From assembly GCF_017498505.1 (NCBI RefSeq), contig NZ_CP071798.1:62001-126000 (forward strand): a stretch of DNA of 64,000 nucleotides, given 5' to 3'. Below are positions 7,809-18,506 of this stretch, one piece after another (the first letter of the stretch is position 1; each line of letters starts with the position of its first letter). Both the position numbers and the translations under genes were made by a program. The notes beneath the pieces were generated by a model, which was not told the origin of the DNA, ran no database searches, and was given only the letters and a program-made list of their open reading frames with translations. Origin of the DNA: Sporosarcina sp. Te-1. Its GTDB lineage: Bacteria > Bacillota > Bacilli > Bacillales_A > Planococcaceae.

Positions 7809-8764
7809 AACGTTTCGACCACCTTCGAATAATATTTCCCTTGCCAGCTATCCCGCCGCTCGAGCTCTTTGTCTATCCCATTGAGCACGTCCCACTTTGT
7901 TGCGCTCCACATCGGACCAATCATCAGATCAATTGGTCCATCGCCTGTGATGCGGTGGATGATCATTTCAGGTGGAAGAATTTCAAGCTGGTCAACAACC
8001 AGTCGGATATAGTCGTCTTTTTCTAGAAAGGTTAACAAGCCTTTTTCATACTGTTTGACCATTGGCGTCCCTTTCAGTAAATGGAGCAAATGAATTTTGA
8101 TCCCCTGGACATCTAGCTTAGCCACCTCACGGGCTGTTTCCATCATCATATCGTAGTCCTCCAAGGGAAGGCCGTTGATAATATGGGAGCATACATGAAT
8201 GCCGTGCTTTCTCAGTTTTTCTACGCCCTCGACGTACGTTGGGTAATCATGAGCCCGGTTTACGAGCCTGGCTGTTTTTTCATGTACCGTTTGGAGACCT
8301 AATTCCACCCACAAATACGTTCTTTTATTTAATTCTGCCAAATAGTCAACTACATCGTCAGGCAAACAATCAGGGCGTGTTGCGATAGAGAGTGCAACTA
8401 CATCCTTTTGAGCAAGAGCGGCTTCAAATTTTTCCTTCAAGACGGGAAGTGGTGCATGCGTGTTGGTATACGCTTGAAAGTACGCCATGTACTTTCCATT
8501 CTTCCATTTCTGATGCATTTTGTCCTTGATCTTTGCGAATTGGACATCGATCGGTTCAACTCGGTTGCCCGCAAAATCCCCTGATCCTGCAACACTGCAA
8601 AATGTACAGCCGCCAAACGCGACTGTACCATCCCGGTTCGGGCAATCGAACCCCGCGTCTAATGAAATCTTAAATACTTTGAATCCGAATTTATCCTTTA
8701 AATGTGTAGACCATGTATGGTAACGTTTCCCTTCCGACTGAAACGGCAATGATTGCAAATCCAC
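7805..8764 (-). CDS. ytqA: Radical SAM protein YtqA (TIGR01212 family)
   Basis: A 319-residue radical SAM enzyme. The iron-sulfur cluster cysteines lie in the segment CPNRDGTVAFGGCTFCS (about residues 41-57), in the Elp3-like spacing of this family. Later family blocks include a YFQAYTNTHAP segment, ALSIATRPDCLPDD, WVELGLQT and a HIINGLPLE stretch. YtqA is proposed to act on cmnm5s2U in tRNA before YtqB (MnmL role). It starts the two-gene minus-strand operon, and its last codons overlap ytqB. I am sure of the family and less sure of the precise reaction. Confidence 0.85.
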   Translation of the reverse strand: MDLQSLPFQSEGKRYHTWSTHLKDKFGFKVFKISLDAGFDCPNRDGTVAFGGCTFCSVAGSGDFAGNRVEPIDVQFAKIKDKMHQKWKNGKYMAYFQAYTNTHAPLPVLKEKFEAALAQKDVVALSIATRPDCLPDDVVDYLAELNKRTYLWVELGLQTVHEKTARLVNRAHDYPTYVEGVEKLRKHGIHVCSHIINGLPLEDYDMMMETAREVAKLDVQGIKIHLLHLLKGTPMVKQYEKGLLTFLEKDDYIRLVVDQLEILPPEMIIHRITGDGPIDLMIGPMWSATKWDVLNGIDKELERRDSWQGKYYSKVVETL

Positions 8765-8969
8765 GTTATTTCAACTCCTTACGGATAAATTGTACCATAA
8801 ACGGTGAATGGGAATTCGATGAATCGGGTAAACCCCAAGTAGAAGGGATAAACTCATGAAGACGCCATCCCATATCATCTGAATTATAGAACATATACTG
8901 ATGTGCTTGTTTGGCTACTGAAAAAAGCATAAACTCAAATTATATTTTGGGTAGAACGGAGGCAGAAAT

Positions 8970-10154
8970 ATGCCTAAAAAAGTTTGGTTGCTCGTCATCG
9001 GCATGTTTGTCAACGTAATCGGAAACTCCTTTTTGTGGCCGTTGAATACGATTTATATGCATGAATATTTAGGGAAGTCATTGGCTGTTGCAGGGCTGGT
9101 GCTAATGGCCAATTCCGGAGCCGGAGTCATCGGCAATTTGCTGGGAGGATTTCTATTCGACCGGATCGGCGGCTATAAGTCGATCATGGGGGGAATCCTA
9201 ATTTCCGTTCTTGCGCTTGTCGGGCTCGTTTTCCGCCATGACTGGTATCCGTACGTTATTCTTCTGACAGTACTGGGATTTAGCGGAGGCATCATTTTCC
9301 CAAGTATGTATGCAATGGTCGGGACGGTATGGCCTGAAGGCGGAAGGAAGGCGTTCAACTCCATTTATCTGGCACAAAACGTCGGCGTGGCAATTGGGCC
9401 GGCGTTAGCAGGTCTCGTCGCTTCTTTCCACATTGATTATATTTTTGGTGCCAATTTGATCTTCTATGTCCTTTTCTTGTTGATCGCTTATTTTGGTTAT
9501 AAGAACTTCAAAATCGCACCGGACCGCCATACCGATGTCTTCCGGGAAACTTCGCCAATCAAAAAGAAGGCGCCATTTTACGCGCTGCTCATTTTGACGA
9601 CGGGTTATTTGCTGACATGGCTTGTTTATTCCCAATGGTCGACAACGATTTCAACCCATGCGTTGTCCCTCGGTGTCACGCTGAGAGAGTATAGTCTGAT
9701 CTGGACAGTGAATGGTCTGTTGATTGTCTTGGGTCAGCCGATCATTCGGCCGTTGATCAAGCGGCTGGAGCATCAGCTGAAAGCTCAGATGATCATTGGG
9801 ACGCTTATATTCATCGGTTCTTTTATCATGGTCAGTTTTGCGGGCTCCTTTCAAATGTTTATCGCGTCCATGGTCATTCTCACTTTTGGGGAGATGATCG
9901 TTTGGCCGGTAATTCCAACATTGGCGAGTCAACTGGCGCCAAAAGGGAAGGATGGCTTTTATCAAGGAATTGTTAACTCGACAGCGACAATCGGACGGAT
10001 GATCGGTCCATTTGCTGGTGGGGTCCTCGTCGGAATCTATGGAATGAAAGCGATGTTGCTCATCTTAACTGCGTTCATGAGCATCTCCATTGTGACTACT
10101 CTTTTATACGATAAACCAATCAAAGGGCAGCAGGTAAAACCGGATCAACCGTAA
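8970..10154 (+). CDS. Major facilitator superfamily transporter
   Basis: A 394-residue protein with about twelve transmembrane helices and the MFS-type loop FDRIGGYKS between helices 2 and 3 (about residues 64-72). Helix 4-5 carries the GGIIFPSMYAMVG block. It is probably a proton-driven exporter or importer in the drug/sugar-efflux class; substrate not predictable. A charged loop (KIAPDRHTDVFRETSPIKKK) separates the two six-helix halves. The start ATG follows GGAGG at good spacing. The terminator hairpin overlaps its stop codon, so it is a single-gene unit. It resembles B. subtilis YttB-type proteins, but I do not assign the symbol. Confidence 0.8.
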   Translation: MPKKVWLLVIGMFVNVIGNSFLWPLNTIYMHEYLGKSLAVAGLVLMANSGAGVIGNLLGGFLFDRIGGYKSIMGGILISVLALVGLVFRHDWYPYVILLTVLGFSGGIIFPSMYAMVGTVWPEGGRKAFNSIYLAQNVGVAIGPALAGLVASFHIDYIFGANLIFYVLFLLIAYFGYKNFKIAPDRHTDVFRETSPIKKKAPFYALLILTTGYLLTWLVYSQWSTTISTHALSLGVTLREYSLIWTVNGLLIVLGQPIIRPLIKRLEHQLKAQMIIGTLIFIGSFIMVSFAGSFQMFIASMVILTFGEMIVWPVIPTLASQLAPKGKDGFYQGIVNSTATIGRMIGPFAGGVLVGIYGMKAMLLILTAFMSISIVTTLLYDKPIKGQQVKPDQP

Positions 10155-10171
10155 TGGTTGCCGGTTTTTCT
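10137..10171 (+). terminator. Terminator overlapping the MFS stop codon
   Basis: AAACCGG..CAACC (10137-10150) pairs with GGTTG-CCGGTTT (10156-10167), followed by a T-rich run. Confidence 0.75.
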
Positions 10172-10275
10172 TTTTCTGTTTCTTTCCGCATAAATTGCAA
10201 CAGATATAATAGTTTGTTTTAATAGAATATGATAAGTAAACTAAATTATCGTTCTCAAACAAAGGGGGATGTTGG

Positions 10276-10962
10276 ATGAAACCAATTTACACGTCTGCTA
10301 TGGAAGCGGTTTCGCGTATTGAGGATGGCTCAACATTGATGGTTGGCGGTTTCGGACTTGTCGGAATCCCGGAGCAGCTCATTTTAGCGCTTGTGGACAA
10401 GGGAGTAAAAGATCTGACCATTATTTCGAATAACTGCGGAGTGGATGACTGGGGACTCGGATTGTTATTGAAGGAAAGACAGATCCGGAAAATGATCGGC
10501 TCCTACGTGGGAGAAAATAAAGAGTTTGAGCGCCAGGTCCTTTCAGGAGAAATTGAAGTGGAATTGACTCCACAAGGGACCTTGGCAGAAAAGATACGGG
10601 CTGGCGGAGCGGGAATCCCGGCGTTTTTCACTCCGGCCGGCGTTGGCACAGTTGTGGCAGAAGGAAAGGAAGTCCGTCTTTTCAACGGCAAGGAGTATGT
10701 GTTGGAAGAGGCGCTTGTGGCAGACTTCTCATTAGTTAGAGCTGCGCAAGCCGATACGTTTGGAAATTTGATTTACAACAAGACGGCCCAAAATTTTAAT
10801 CCGATGATGGCGGCGGCGGGGAAGGTTACCATCGCAGAAGTGGAAGAAATTGTGGAAGCTGGGCAATTGAATCCTGCAACTATCCATACACCGAGTATTT
10901 ATGTACAAGGGCTATTGCAGGCAGCTCAGGAAAAAAGGATTGAGCGTTTGACGACTCGATGA
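10276..10962 (+). CDS. scoA: 3-oxoacid CoA-transferase, subunit A
   Basis: The 228-residue alpha subunit of a family I CoA-transferase. The N-terminal glycine-rich block [13 protein letters not shown] (about 24-36) and the [13 protein letters not shown] and [11 protein letters not shown] segments are typical of SCOT/AtoD-type A subunits. With subunit B it moves CoA between succinyl-CoA or acetyl-CoA and an acid such as acetoacetate. Which acid is used cannot be settled from sequence. The ATG follows AAAGGGGG. Subunit B begins 20 bp downstream, so they form an operon. The gene lies in a region with other acetate and acyl-CoA genes, but no direct link is shown. Confidence 0.85.
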   Translation: MKPIYTSAMEAVSRIEDGSTLMVGGFGLVGIPEQLILALVDKGVKDLTIISNNCGVDDWGLGLLLKERQIRKMIGSYVGENKEFERQVLSGEIEVELTPQGTLAEKIRAGGAGIPAFFTPAGVGTVVAEGKEVRLFNGKEYVLEEALVADFSLVRAAQADTFGNLIYNKTAQNFNPMMAAAGKVTIAEVEEIVEAGQLNPATIHTPSIYVQGLLQAAQEKRIERLTTR

Positions 10963-10981
10963 AAAAGGGGGACGGGCGGTT

Positions 10982-11632
10982 ATGACAAAAGTCAATTTCA
11001 GGGAGCGCATCGCAAGGCGGGCTGAAAAGGAAATTAACGATGGGGATTATGTCAATCTGGGCATTGGCATGCCGACGCTTGTGGCGAATTATATTTCGCC
11101 GGATAAAACAGTCGTGCTGCAGTCGGAAAACGGGTTGTTGGGCATTGGACCCTATCCGACCGAAGATGAGGTGGATCCCGATCTCATCAATGCGGGGAAG
11201 GAAACAGTCACGACGATACCGGGCTCCGCATTTTTCAACAGCGCCGAGTCGTTTGCCATGATCCGTGGAGGGCATGTGGATGTCGCAATACTGGGCGGCA
11301 TGGAAGTTTCGGAAACAGGAGACCTCGCCAATTGGATGATACCGGGCAAGATGATCAAAGGAATGGGAGGGGCGATGGATCTAGTCCATGGCGCTAAAAA
11401 GATCATCGTCATCATGGATCATGTAGCAAAGGACGGATCTGCTAAAATCAAAAAAGAATGCACCTTGCCGCTTACTGGGAAAAGGGTAGTCCATATGATC
11501 ATTACAGAACGCGCTCTGATAGAAGTCACATCAAAAGGACTTGTTTTACAAGAGGTTTTTGAAGGGTTCTCGGTAGAAGAGGTTATCGACTCGACGGAAG
11601 CGGAATTGATTGTGGCCGATGCATTGCGATAA
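10982..11632 (+). CDS. scoB: 3-oxoacid CoA-transferase, subunit B
   Basis: The 216-residue beta subunit. It carries the catalytic glutamate in the family motif [12 protein letters not shown] (about residues 44-55); this Glu forms the acyl-glutamyl-CoA intermediate in family I CoA-transferases. Other blocks are [13 protein letters not shown] and the [14 protein letters not shown] strand-turn. A strong GGGGG-rich ribosome site precedes the ATG. It immediately follows subunit A and probably shares its transcript. No terminator hairpin is obvious before the leuS promoter, so some read-through into the T-box leader is possible. Confidence 0.85.
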   Translation: MTKVNFRERIARRAEKEINDGDYVNLGIGMPTLVANYISPDKTVVLQSENGLLGIGPYPTEDEVDPDLINAGKETVTTIPGSAFFNSAESFAMIRGGHVDVAILGGMEVSETGDLANWMIPGKMIKGMGGAMDLVHGAKKIIVIMDHVAKDGSAKIKKECTLPLTGKRVVHMIITERALIEVTSKGLVLQEVFEGFSVEEVIDSTEAELIVADALR

Positions 11633-11664
11633 TGCAGGAGATAATAGCAGGCTGAATTCAGTTG

Positions 11665-11693
11665 TTGTATTTTGTAACATAGTAGGGTACACT
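11665..11693 (+). promoter_or_regulatory. Probable sigma-A promoter for the leuS T-box leader
   Basis: TTGTAT (11665-11670), 17-bp spacer, TACACT (11688-11693). It lies just upstream of the first leader stem. Confidence 0.45.
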
Positions 11694-11711
11694 ACAATAA
11701 AATAACTCTAT

Positions 11712-11950
11712 ATAGTGTCGGCAATGAAGAGGAGTAGTAATCTGGAAGATCGTAATAGAGAGCAGGCGGTTGGTGCAAGCCTGTACGATGCAAGGATGAA
11801 CTCGCCTCTGAGCCCGTATCGGTGAATGTGAACTAGCCGGTGCCGTTTTCCACGTTACGGATCAAGCTGGGCAGAGCCAATCTGCCAATTTGGGTGGCAC
11901 CGCGGGAGAAAAAACTCTCGTCCCTTTTCTTAAGGGACGGGAGTTTTTTT
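11712..11950 (+). promoter_or_regulatory. T-box riboswitch, leucine-specific, controlling leuS
   Basis: The T-box antiterminator sequence TGGGTGGCACCGCG is at 11891-11904. The specifier loop reads GAACTCGCC with CTC (11801-11803), a Leu codon. AGTAGTAA-type sequence near 11733 fits Stem I. A terminator stem (CTCTCGTCCCTT with AAGGGACGGGAG) and a T run end the leader at about 11950. Uncharged tRNA-Leu is expected to pair with the specifier and T-box, favour the antiterminator and switch on leuS. Confidence 0.92.
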
Positions 11951-12005
11951 GTTTCTGCCCGGAACTAGGATGTACACAATATGGAGAGCAGGAAGGAATG
12001 ATTTC

Positions 12006-14423
12006 ATGAGCTACAACCATTTGCAAATCGAAAAGAAATGGCAACAATATTGGAAAGAACATAAGACATTCAAGACGGTGGACGATCCTTCAAAACCGAA
12101 ATTCTATGCACTTGACATGTTCCCGTATCCATCTGGTGCCGGACTGCACGTCGGGCATCCGCTCGGGTATATCGCAACCGATATTTTAAGCCAATTTAAA
12201 CGGAAACAGGGCTATAATGTCCTTCATCCAATGGGCTGGGATGCATTCGGCTTGCCAGCTGAGCAATACGCGATCGATACTGGTAACGCTCCGGCTGAAT
12301 TCACGGCGAAGAATATTGCCACGTTCAAACGCCAGATGAATGATTTAGGATTTTCATATGATTGGGACCGGGAGATCAACACAACCGATCCGAAGTATTA
12401 TAAATGGACGCAATGGATCTTCATTCAACTGTATAACAAAGGCTTGGCTTATGTCGATGAAGTCCCTGTCAACTGGTGTCCTGCACTTGGTACAGTATTG
12501 GCGAACGAAGAAGTCATTGATGGTAAATCGGAGCGTGGCGGCCATCCGGTCGAACGTCGTCCAATGAGACAATGGGTATTGCGCATTACGGAATATGCAG
12601 ACCGCTTGCTGGAGGATTTGGATGAGCTTGATTGGCCAGACAGCCTGAAGGATATGCAGAGAAACTGGATTGGCCGGTCCGAAGGTGCCCAATTGACGTT
12701 TGAGATTGACGGAACCGATTTGTCATTCGAAGCTTTCACGACTCGGCCTGACACAATTTTCGGCGCGACTTATGCCGTCTTGGCGCCGGAACATAAGCTG
12801 GTGGATCAGATCACGTCTGCTGAACAGCGTCAAGCGGTTGATGACTACTTGGACAAAGTAAAAGTAAAAAGCGACTTAGAACGAACAGATCTTGCAAAAG
12901 AAAAGACGGGCGTATTTACGGGAGCTTACGCAATCAACCCGGCGAGTGGTGAAAAAATGCCGATTTGGATTGCAGATTATGTCTTGGCTTCCTATGGCAC
13001 GGGTGCGATTATGGCGGTACCTGCTCATGATGAGCGTGACTATGAGTTTGCCAAGACGTTCGAACTTCCGATTGTCGAAGTCGTCGCAGGAGGCGATATT
13101 TCGAAAGAAGCTTATACAGGAGATGGGGAGCACATTAATTCCGGATTCCTGAATGGGCTTGGAAAAGAGGAAGCGGTCGACAAGGCGATTTCTTGGTTCG
13201 TTGAAAAGGGTAAAGGTGAAAAGAAGATCACATATCGCCTTCGCGACTGGTTGTTCTCCAGACAACGTTATTGGGGCGAGCCGATTCCAATCATTCATTG
13301 GGAGGACGGCTCTATGACGACTGTCGCTGAGTCGGAATTACCTTTGACTCTTCCCGAAACGACAAACATCAAACCGAGCGGCACTGGTGAATCCCCGCTT
13401 GCTAACATTCAGGAATGGGTGAATGTCGTTGACCCGGTCACTGGTATGAAAGGACGCCGCGAGACGAATACAATGCCGCAATGGGCAGGCAGCTGCTGGT
13501 ATTACCTTCGTTATATAGATCCAGACAATGATGACATGATCATCGATCCGGAACTGGCTGAGCGCTGGCTTCCAGTCGATATTTATGTCGGCGGAGCCGA
13601 GCATGCTGTCTTGCACTTGCTGTATGCCCGTTTCTGGCACAAAGTTTTGTATGATGTAGGAGTCGTCAAAACGAAAGAGCCGTTCCAAAAATTGTTCAAC
13701 CAAGGAATGATCCTTGGGGAAGGCAATGAAAAAATGTCTAAATCCAAAGGGAATGTCGTCAACCCGGATGATATCGTCCACTCGCATGGTGCTGATTCAT
13801 TGCGTCTTTATGAAATGTTCATGGGACCTCTTGATGCATCGAAAGCATGGTCAACAAATGGTTTGGACGGATCACGCCGTTTCTTGGATCGCATTTGGCG
13901 CCTGTTTGTTAATGAGGATGGAACGCTTAGCGAGAAGATTAAGGAAGAGACAGGCGGACCGCTGGAAAAGGTATATCATCAAACAGTGAAGAAAGTAACG
14001 GAAGACTTCGAAGCGATGCATAACAATACGGCCATCTCGCAAATGATGGTATTTATTAATGAAGCGTATAAAGCAGATTCGATTCCAAAAGAATTTGTAG
14101 AAGGATTCGTTACGATGCTTTCTCCAATTACGCCTCATCTATCAGAAGAATTGTGGGAAAAACTTGGCCACACTGAATCCATTACGTACACAGCATGGCC
14201 ATCCTATGACGAATCCAAGCTGCATGACGACACGATTGAGATCGCTGTCCAAATTAACGGTAAAGTGAGAGCGAAATTGGATGTTTCCAAGGACATCACA
14301 AAAGAAGACTTGGAAAAAGCCGCACTTGAAAACGAGCAAGTGAAGCAATGGATTGAAGGCAAGGAATTGAAAAAAGTAATTGCCATTCCGGGCCGACTTG
14401 TAAATATTGTTGCGGTAGGGTAA
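12006..14423 (+). CDS. leuS: Leucyl-tRNA synthetase
   Basis: An 805-residue class I aminoacyl-tRNA synthetase that charges tRNA-Leu, close to the usual length in Bacillales. The HIGH-type motif is [15 protein letters not shown] (about residues 41-55), the KMSKS loop is in EKMSKSKGN (about 575), and the CP1 editing domain is represented by the [12 protein letters not shown] stretch. Start ATG 12006 is preceded by GGAAGGA at 8 nt. The longer frame to 11949 runs into the leader terminator and is not used. Expression is set by the leucine T-box leader. Confidence 0.97.
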   Translation: MSYNHLQIEKKWQQYWKEHKTFKTVDDPSKPKFYALDMFPYPSGAGLHVGHPLGYIATDILSQFKRKQGYNVLHPMGWDAFGLPAEQYAIDTGNAPAEFTAKNIATFKRQMNDLGFSYDWDREINTTDPKYYKWTQWIFIQLYNKGLAYVDEVPVNWCPALGTVLANEEVIDGKSERGGHPVERRPMRQWVLRITEYADRLLEDLDELDWPDSLKDMQRNWIGRSEGAQLTFEIDGTDLSFEAFTTRPDTIFGATYAVLAPEHKLVDQITSAEQRQAVDDYLDKVKVKSDLERTDLAKEKTGVFTGAYAINPASGEKMPIWIADYVLASYGTGAIMAVPAHDERDYEFAKTFELPIVEVVAGGDISKEAYTGDGEHINSGFLNGLGKEEAVDKAISWFVEKGKGEKKITYRLRDWLFSRQRYWGEPIPIIHWEDGSMTTVAESELPLTLPETTNIKPSGTGESPLANIQEWVNVVDPVTGMKGRRETNTMPQWAGSCWYYLRYIDPDNDDMIIDPELAERWLPVDIYVGGAEHAVLHLLYARFWHKVLYDVGVVKTKEPFQKLFNQGMILGEGNEKMSKSKGNVVNPDDIVHSHGADSLRLYEMFMGPLDASKAWSTNGLDGSRRFLDRIWRLFVNEDGTLSEKIKEETGGPLEKVYHQTVKKVTEDFEAMHNNTAISQMMVFINEAYKADSIPKEFVEGFVTMLSPITPHLSEELWEKLGHTESITYTAWPSYDESKLHDDTIEIAVQINGKVRAKLDVSKDITKEDLEKAALENEQVKQWIEGKELKKVIAIPGRLVNIVAVG

Positions 14424-14489
14424 TAAAGACGTCCTTAATACAGGTGGGGAATCTCTAATTTAAGTAGAAGAAGCTGCTATCCGGGCCTT

Positions 14490-14598
14490 GGTCGATAAAC
14501 ACGGAAGTGATTGATAACCACGTTAAAGTGATCGATAAATCTCCGGAAATGATCGATATCTCCGGAAAAATGATTGATAGCGCCGGAAAAATAACCGA
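14490..14598. repeat. Intergenic tandem array of 21-bp units (locus 2)
   Basis: A 19-bp partial unit from 14490 is followed by four exact-length 21-bp units at 14509-14529, 14530-14550, 14551-14571 and 14572-14592, and a final partial unit. Units begin GATCGATA or GATTGATA and end in CCGGAAAAAT or similar. The period and the order of the two motifs match locus 1 (6859-7026) after rotating the unit. I see no open function. The array lies between leuS and its downstream hairpin. Confidence 0.8.
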
Positions 14599-14608
14599 TA
14601 CTCACCAT

Positions 14609-14653
14609 TAAAACGGCTTTAGCCCCTATGTAAGAGGGCTAAAGCCGTTTTAA
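14609..14653. terminator. Strong bidirectional hairpin between leuS and the flavoprotein gene
   Basis: A perfect 17-bp stem, 14609-14625 with 14636-14652, core ACGGCTTTAGCCC, flanked by A and T tracts. Confidence 0.8.
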
Positions 14654-14717
14654 ATTAATCCTTTATTTAATTGTTAGGGGAAGTACAATGGACGGATCAC
14701 TCTAACTCCTAAAATCA

Positions 14718-15980
14718 TTACCTAGAAGCATACTCCCCGGCACTCATCCCGGCGATACGGCCGGTGACAAGGGCGGAGGTGATATTATAGCCGCCTGTAT
14801 ATCCATGTATATCGAGTATTTCACCACAGAAATAAAGTCCATCCTTCTTACGGGAAGCCATCGTCTTCGGCTCAATCTCTTTGACGGAAACGCCTCCGCC
14901 TGTAACAAACGCTTTCTCGATGGTCTGTGTGCCATTGACTTTCATCGTAAACGCTTTTAGGGAAGAGGCCAGTTTTCTTAATTTTTCAGTTGCAAGCGTG
15001 GCCCCGATTTCGCTCGGATCAATGTCGGAACAGTCGAGGAGAAAGAGAAGCCAACGCTCAGGTACGAGGCCTTTCCAGACATTTTTAACAGCTTTCTTCG
15101 GATCTTCCTTCACTGCTGAACTCAACAATTGGAAGACGTTCTCTTCATTTCTGTCCGGAAAGGAGTCGATTCGGATGTCGACTGGCTGATGTCCATTCTT
15201 TTTTCTTTCCTTTACAACGAATTGGCTGCATCGGAGAATGGCCGGGCCGCTTAACCCAAAATGGGTGAAGAGCATGTCCATTTGGTGTGTAACGAGAGCT
15301 TTTCCTTTTGCATTTAAAACGGACACGGCCACATCCCGGAGTGCCAGCCCTTGCAGTTCTGCAGAGTTGATAAACGGCTCATTTGAGAGTAAGGGAACTT
15401 CGGTCGGATAGAGTTCGGTTACGGTATGACCGGCTCTTTCGGCCCAAGGATATCCATCCCCTGTAGAACCGGTTTGCGGGACAGCCTTCCCTCCGACAGC
15501 GACAACGACAGCGCTGGAGCGGATTTCTTCACCTGATTCAAGCCGGACCCCAATTACTTTGGCATCATCCATTAAAAGTTTCTTTACGCGTGTCTCCAGC
15601 TTCACGTGGACATGAAGCCGTTCCATTTCGGATAGTAGTGCATTGACGACATCTTTTGCTTTGTTCGAGACTGGGAACATCCTGCCGTGATCCTCTTCCT
15701 TTAATGAAACGCCTAGACCTTCAAAAAATCGGATAATATCTTCATTATTGAAAACCGAAAAAGGACCATATAAAAAACGTCCATTCCCGGGAATATGCTT
15801 AATGATTTCTTCAATGGGAAGGCGATTCGTCACATTGCAGCGTCCGCCTCCTGAAATGGATAACTTGTGACCAAGCTTTTTTCCTTTATCGAGCAGGAGG
15901 ACCTTCTTTCCGTTTTCAGCTGCCGCAATCGAAGCCATCAAGCCGGAAGGACCCCCGCCGACTATTATGACGTCATACAT
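14718..15980 (-). CDS. ytfP: FAD-dependent oxidoreductase of the HI0933/YtfP family
   Basis: A 420-residue flavoprotein. The FAD-binding Rossmann motif [17 protein letters not shown] is at the N-terminus and the family block [16 protein letters not shown] follows (about 37-52). [16 protein letters not shown] segment and a C-terminal [16 protein letters not shown] block complete the HI0933-like signature. The natural substrate of this family is not established; it is annotated as an aminoacetone-oxidase-like or BaiN-type flavoprotein. I chose ATG 15980, which gives the canonical [10 protein letters not shown] start; the extension to 16022 adds 14 residues without family similarity. It lies divergently from the flippase gene. 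Confidence 0.85.
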   Translation of the reverse strand: MYDVIIVGGGPSGLMASIAAAENGKKVLLLDKGKKLGHKLSISGGGRCNVTNRLPIEEIIKHIPGNGRFLYGPFSVFNNEDIIRFFEGLGVSLKEEDHGRMFPVSNKAKDVVNALLSEMERLHVHVKLETRVKKLLMDDAKVIGVRLESGEEIRSSAVVVAVGGKAVPQTGSTGDGYPWAERAGHTVTELYPTEVPLLSNEPFINSAELQGLALRDVAVSVLNAKGKALVTHQMDMLFTHFGLSGPAILRCSQFVVKERKKNGHQPVDIRIDSFPDRNEENVFQLLSSAVKEDPKKAVKNVWKGLVPERWLLFLLDCSDIDPSEIGATLATEKLRKLASSLKAFTMKVNGTQTIEKAFVTGGGVSVKEIEPKTMASRKKDGLYFCGEILDIHGYTGGYNITSALVTGRIAGMSAGEYASR

Positions 15981-16099
15981 AGTAGGTACCCCACACTTTC
16001 TGTTTTTCTTTATTATACACAATTGGACCGATAATCATTGTGAAAATTGACGGTCGGGGGTAAACTATAACATAGCTCTAAAGAATGGATGGATCATTT

Positions 16100-17716
16100 A
16101 TGTCGTCAAATTTAGTAAAAGGCACGGCCATTTTAACAATTGGACTGTTCTTGTCTAAAGCGCTCGGTCTTTTGTATGTCATACCTTTTTATAGCATCAT
16201 AGGGAAAGAAAATGTCGGATTGTACCAATACGCATACATACCTTATAATCTGGCGCTTTCCATCGCAATCTCTGGAGCACCTCTCGCTATCTCCAAATAC
16301 GTCTCCAAATATAATGCGCTAGGTGATTATGCCACGGGGAAAAAATTGATGAAATCCGGTATGCTTGTCATGTCAGTGACCGGTTTTCTTTCGTTCTTAA
16401 TACTCTACTTCCTTGCTGAGCCGATTGCTGGACTGGTGCATAAATCAGAAGACCAAAGCTTTAGCATTGATGAAATCGCAACAGTCATCCGCTGGGTCAG
16501 CTACGCACTGCTTGCAGTTCCACTCATGAGTATTGTTCGAGGATATTTCCAAGGTTTTCAAAAATTTGAACCGACATCCGTGTCGCAGCTCGTTGAGCAG
16601 ATCATCCGAATTGGCGTCGTCCTTATCGGAGCTTATATCGTTGTAGATATTCTCGAACTCTCTCCGCGGACTGCTGTTAATTTTGCCGTGTTCGCCGCAT
16701 TTATCGGTGCACTGGCAGGGCTTGTCGTCTTGTATCGCTACTGGATGAAATATAAGCCGGAGATTCAGCAACTGTATGATGCAAGCCCGCCGGCAAGCCA
16801 GATCACTTTTGTCGATATGTACAAGGAAGTGATCGGCTATACGATCCCTTTCGTTTTGGTGGGAGTCATTAATCCGTTATACCAGTTTGTTGATATGATC
16901 ACTTTTAATGAAGCAATGGGATCGATTGGTCTTGCTAAAGTATCAGATGAATACTTATCGATGTTGAACTTCCTAACCCATAAGATCGTTATGATTCCAG
17001 TCATGGTGGCGACAGGGTTTTCCATGGCGCTCATTCCGGTCATTACGAACTATTACACGAAAAAAGATCAAAAAGGGATCAATCGCTCCTTGGATCAGAC
17101 TTTCCAAATTATGCTGTTCCTCACAGTTCCGATGGTTATAGGCTTAATGGTTCTTTCCAATGAAACGTATCAATTCCTTTATGAAAAAGACACTGTCGGT
17201 GCAGATGTTCTGTTCAGTTATGCTCCTGTTGCAATCTTGTTTGGCCTATACACAGTGACAGCCGCAATCTTACAAGGAATCGATAAGCATAAATGGATCG
17301 TCTTTACATCCTTGCTTGGTTTGCTCTTCAAATTAATGCTGAACATACCGCTCATTAAAGTGTTTGAAACGGATGGCGCCATTGTCGCCACGGCGATTGG
17401 ATACATGATCGCTGTCGGGGTCAATATCGTGGTGATCATCAAAGAATTGAATTATCGCTCGAAAATGGTCTATCGGCGATTGATCTTAATCAGTATTTTC
17501 AATTTGATCATGCTGATCGCTGTCCACTTAACATTGAAAGGGTTACTTGCCATCAGTCCTGTAGGAGGCAAAATTCAAGCCTTCCTTTATATCGCCATTT
17601 GTGCGATTGTCGGTGCTGCGATTTATGGTTTCCTATCATTGAAGACAGGTTTGGCACAAAAGTTGTTTGGCGAACGGCTGACACGATTTACGAAGAAATT
17701 CGGTTTTGGAAGGTGA
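16100..17716 (+). CDS. murJ: Lipid II flippase of the MurJ/YtgP type
   Basis: A 538-residue polytopic protein of the MVF/MATE-like flippase superfamily with about fourteen transmembrane segments. The N-terminus (GTAILTIGLFLSKALGLLYVIPFY) and the GLYQYAYIPYNLALSIAISG block match B. subtilis YtgP, which is reported as MurJ, one of two redundant flippases moving lipid II across the membrane. Neighbouring rRNA and peptidase genes match the B. subtilis order. ATG 16100 is preferred over ATG 16085 since GGATGG sits about 7 nt before it, though neither site is strong. The downstream pseudouridine synthase starts 5 bp after its stop. Confidence 0.85.
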   Translation: MSSNLVKGTAILTIGLFLSKALGLLYVIPFYSIIGKENVGLYQYAYIPYNLALSIAISGAPLAISKYVSKYNALGDYATGKKLMKSGMLVMSVTGFLSFLILYFLAEPIAGLVHKSEDQSFSIDEIATVIRWVSYALLAVPLMSIVRGYFQGFQKFEPTSVSQLVEQIIRIGVVLIGAYIVVDILELSPRTAVNFAVFAAFIGALAGLVVLYRYWMKYKPEIQQLYDASPPASQITFVDMYKEVIGYTIPFVLVGVINPLYQFVDMITFNEAMGSIGLAKVSDEYLSMLNFLTHKIVMIPVMVATGFSMALIPVITNYYTKKDQKGINRSLDQTFQIMLFLTVPMVIGLMVLSNETYQFLYEKDTVGADVLFSYAPVAILFGLYTVTAAILQGIDKHKWIVFTSLLGLLFKLMLNIPLIKVFETDGAIVATAIGYMIAVGVNIVVIIKELNYRSKMVYRRLILISIFNLIMLIAVHLTLKGLLAISPVGGKIQAFLYIAICAIVGAAIYGFLSLKTGLAQKLFGERLTRFTKKFGFGR

Positions 17717-17720
17717 CGGT

Positions 17721-18431
17721 ATGAGACTTGATAAATTGCTTGCGAATATGGGCTATGGATCTCGAAAAGAAGTGAAGCAGTTATTGAAAAAAGGCGCTGT
17801 CAAAGTGAATGAAGTGCCTGCAAAAGATGCAGCCGCCCATGTTGACCCGCACAAGGATGTGGTTTCAATCTTGGGGGAACAGGTCGTTTATAAGGAATTC
17901 ATCTACCTCATGATGAATAAACCGCCTGGCGTCGTTTCGGCTACAGAGGATTTCCGTGACCGGACGGTTATTGATCTGCTGGATCCGGAAGATCGTCATT
18001 TTGATCCGTTTCCTGTAGGCAGGCTTGATAAAGATACGGAAGGTCTTTTGTTATTGACGAATGATGGAAAGCTTACACACAATTTGCTGTCTCCGAAAAA
18101 GGAAGTGCCGAAGACGTATTACGCTCGGATAGAGGGCACTGTCACGGAAGAGGACATTTTGCTTTTTTCGCAAGGACTCACGTTGGAAGATGGCTTTGAG
18201 ACGAAGCCAGGTATTCTGCGTATTCTTGATTCCAATCAAATCTCTGAGATCGAGCTGACGATTACGGAAGGGAAGTTCCATCAAGTGAAGAGGATGTTTG
18301 AGGCGGTTGGGAAGCGTGTTATTTATTTGAAGCGCTTGTCAATGGGAGCCTTAGAGCTGGATGATGAATTAGACTTGGGAGAATATCGGGAATTGACCGA
18401 TGAGGAATTGTCATCGATCCTCGCCCCTTGA
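17721..18431 (+). CDS. Pseudouridine synthase, RsuA/RluB family
   Basis: A 236-residue RNA pseudouridine synthase. An N-terminal S4 RNA-binding domain (RLDKLLANMGYGSRKEVKQLLKKGAVKVN, about 2-30) precedes the catalytic domain with the family motif GRLDKDTEGLLLLTNDG near residue 95; its Asp is the catalytic residue. Small-subunit rRNA is the likely target for this RsuA-like branch, though the site is not determinable. The start ATG 17721 has GGAAGGTGA immediately upstream, overlapping the murJ stop, so the two genes are coupled. A terminator hairpin follows. Confidence 0.88.
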   Translation: MRLDKLLANMGYGSRKEVKQLLKKGAVKVNEVPAKDAAAHVDPHKDVVSILGEQVVYKEFIYLMMNKPPGVVSATEDFRDRTVIDLLDPEDRHFDPFPVGRLDKDTEGLLLLTNDGKLTHNLLSPKKEVPKTYYARIEGTVTEEDILLFSQGLTLEDGFETKPGILRILDSNQISEIELTITEGKFHQVKRMFEAVGKRVIYLKRLSMGALELDDELDLGEYRELTDEELSSILAP

Positions 18432-18440
18432 ATTTGCAAA

Positions 18441-18489
18441 AAAGGAGGCTGCTCGGCATGTCATATTGACTGCCGGACAGCCTCCTTTC
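18441..18489. terminator. Terminator between the pseudouridine synthase and ytzE
   Basis: AAAGGAGGCTG (18441-18451) pairs with CAGCCTCCTTT (18478-18488). It is flanked by A and T tracts and serves converging genes. Confidence 0.75.
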
Positions 18490-18506
18490 CGTTAAGGAAA
18501 GCAATA

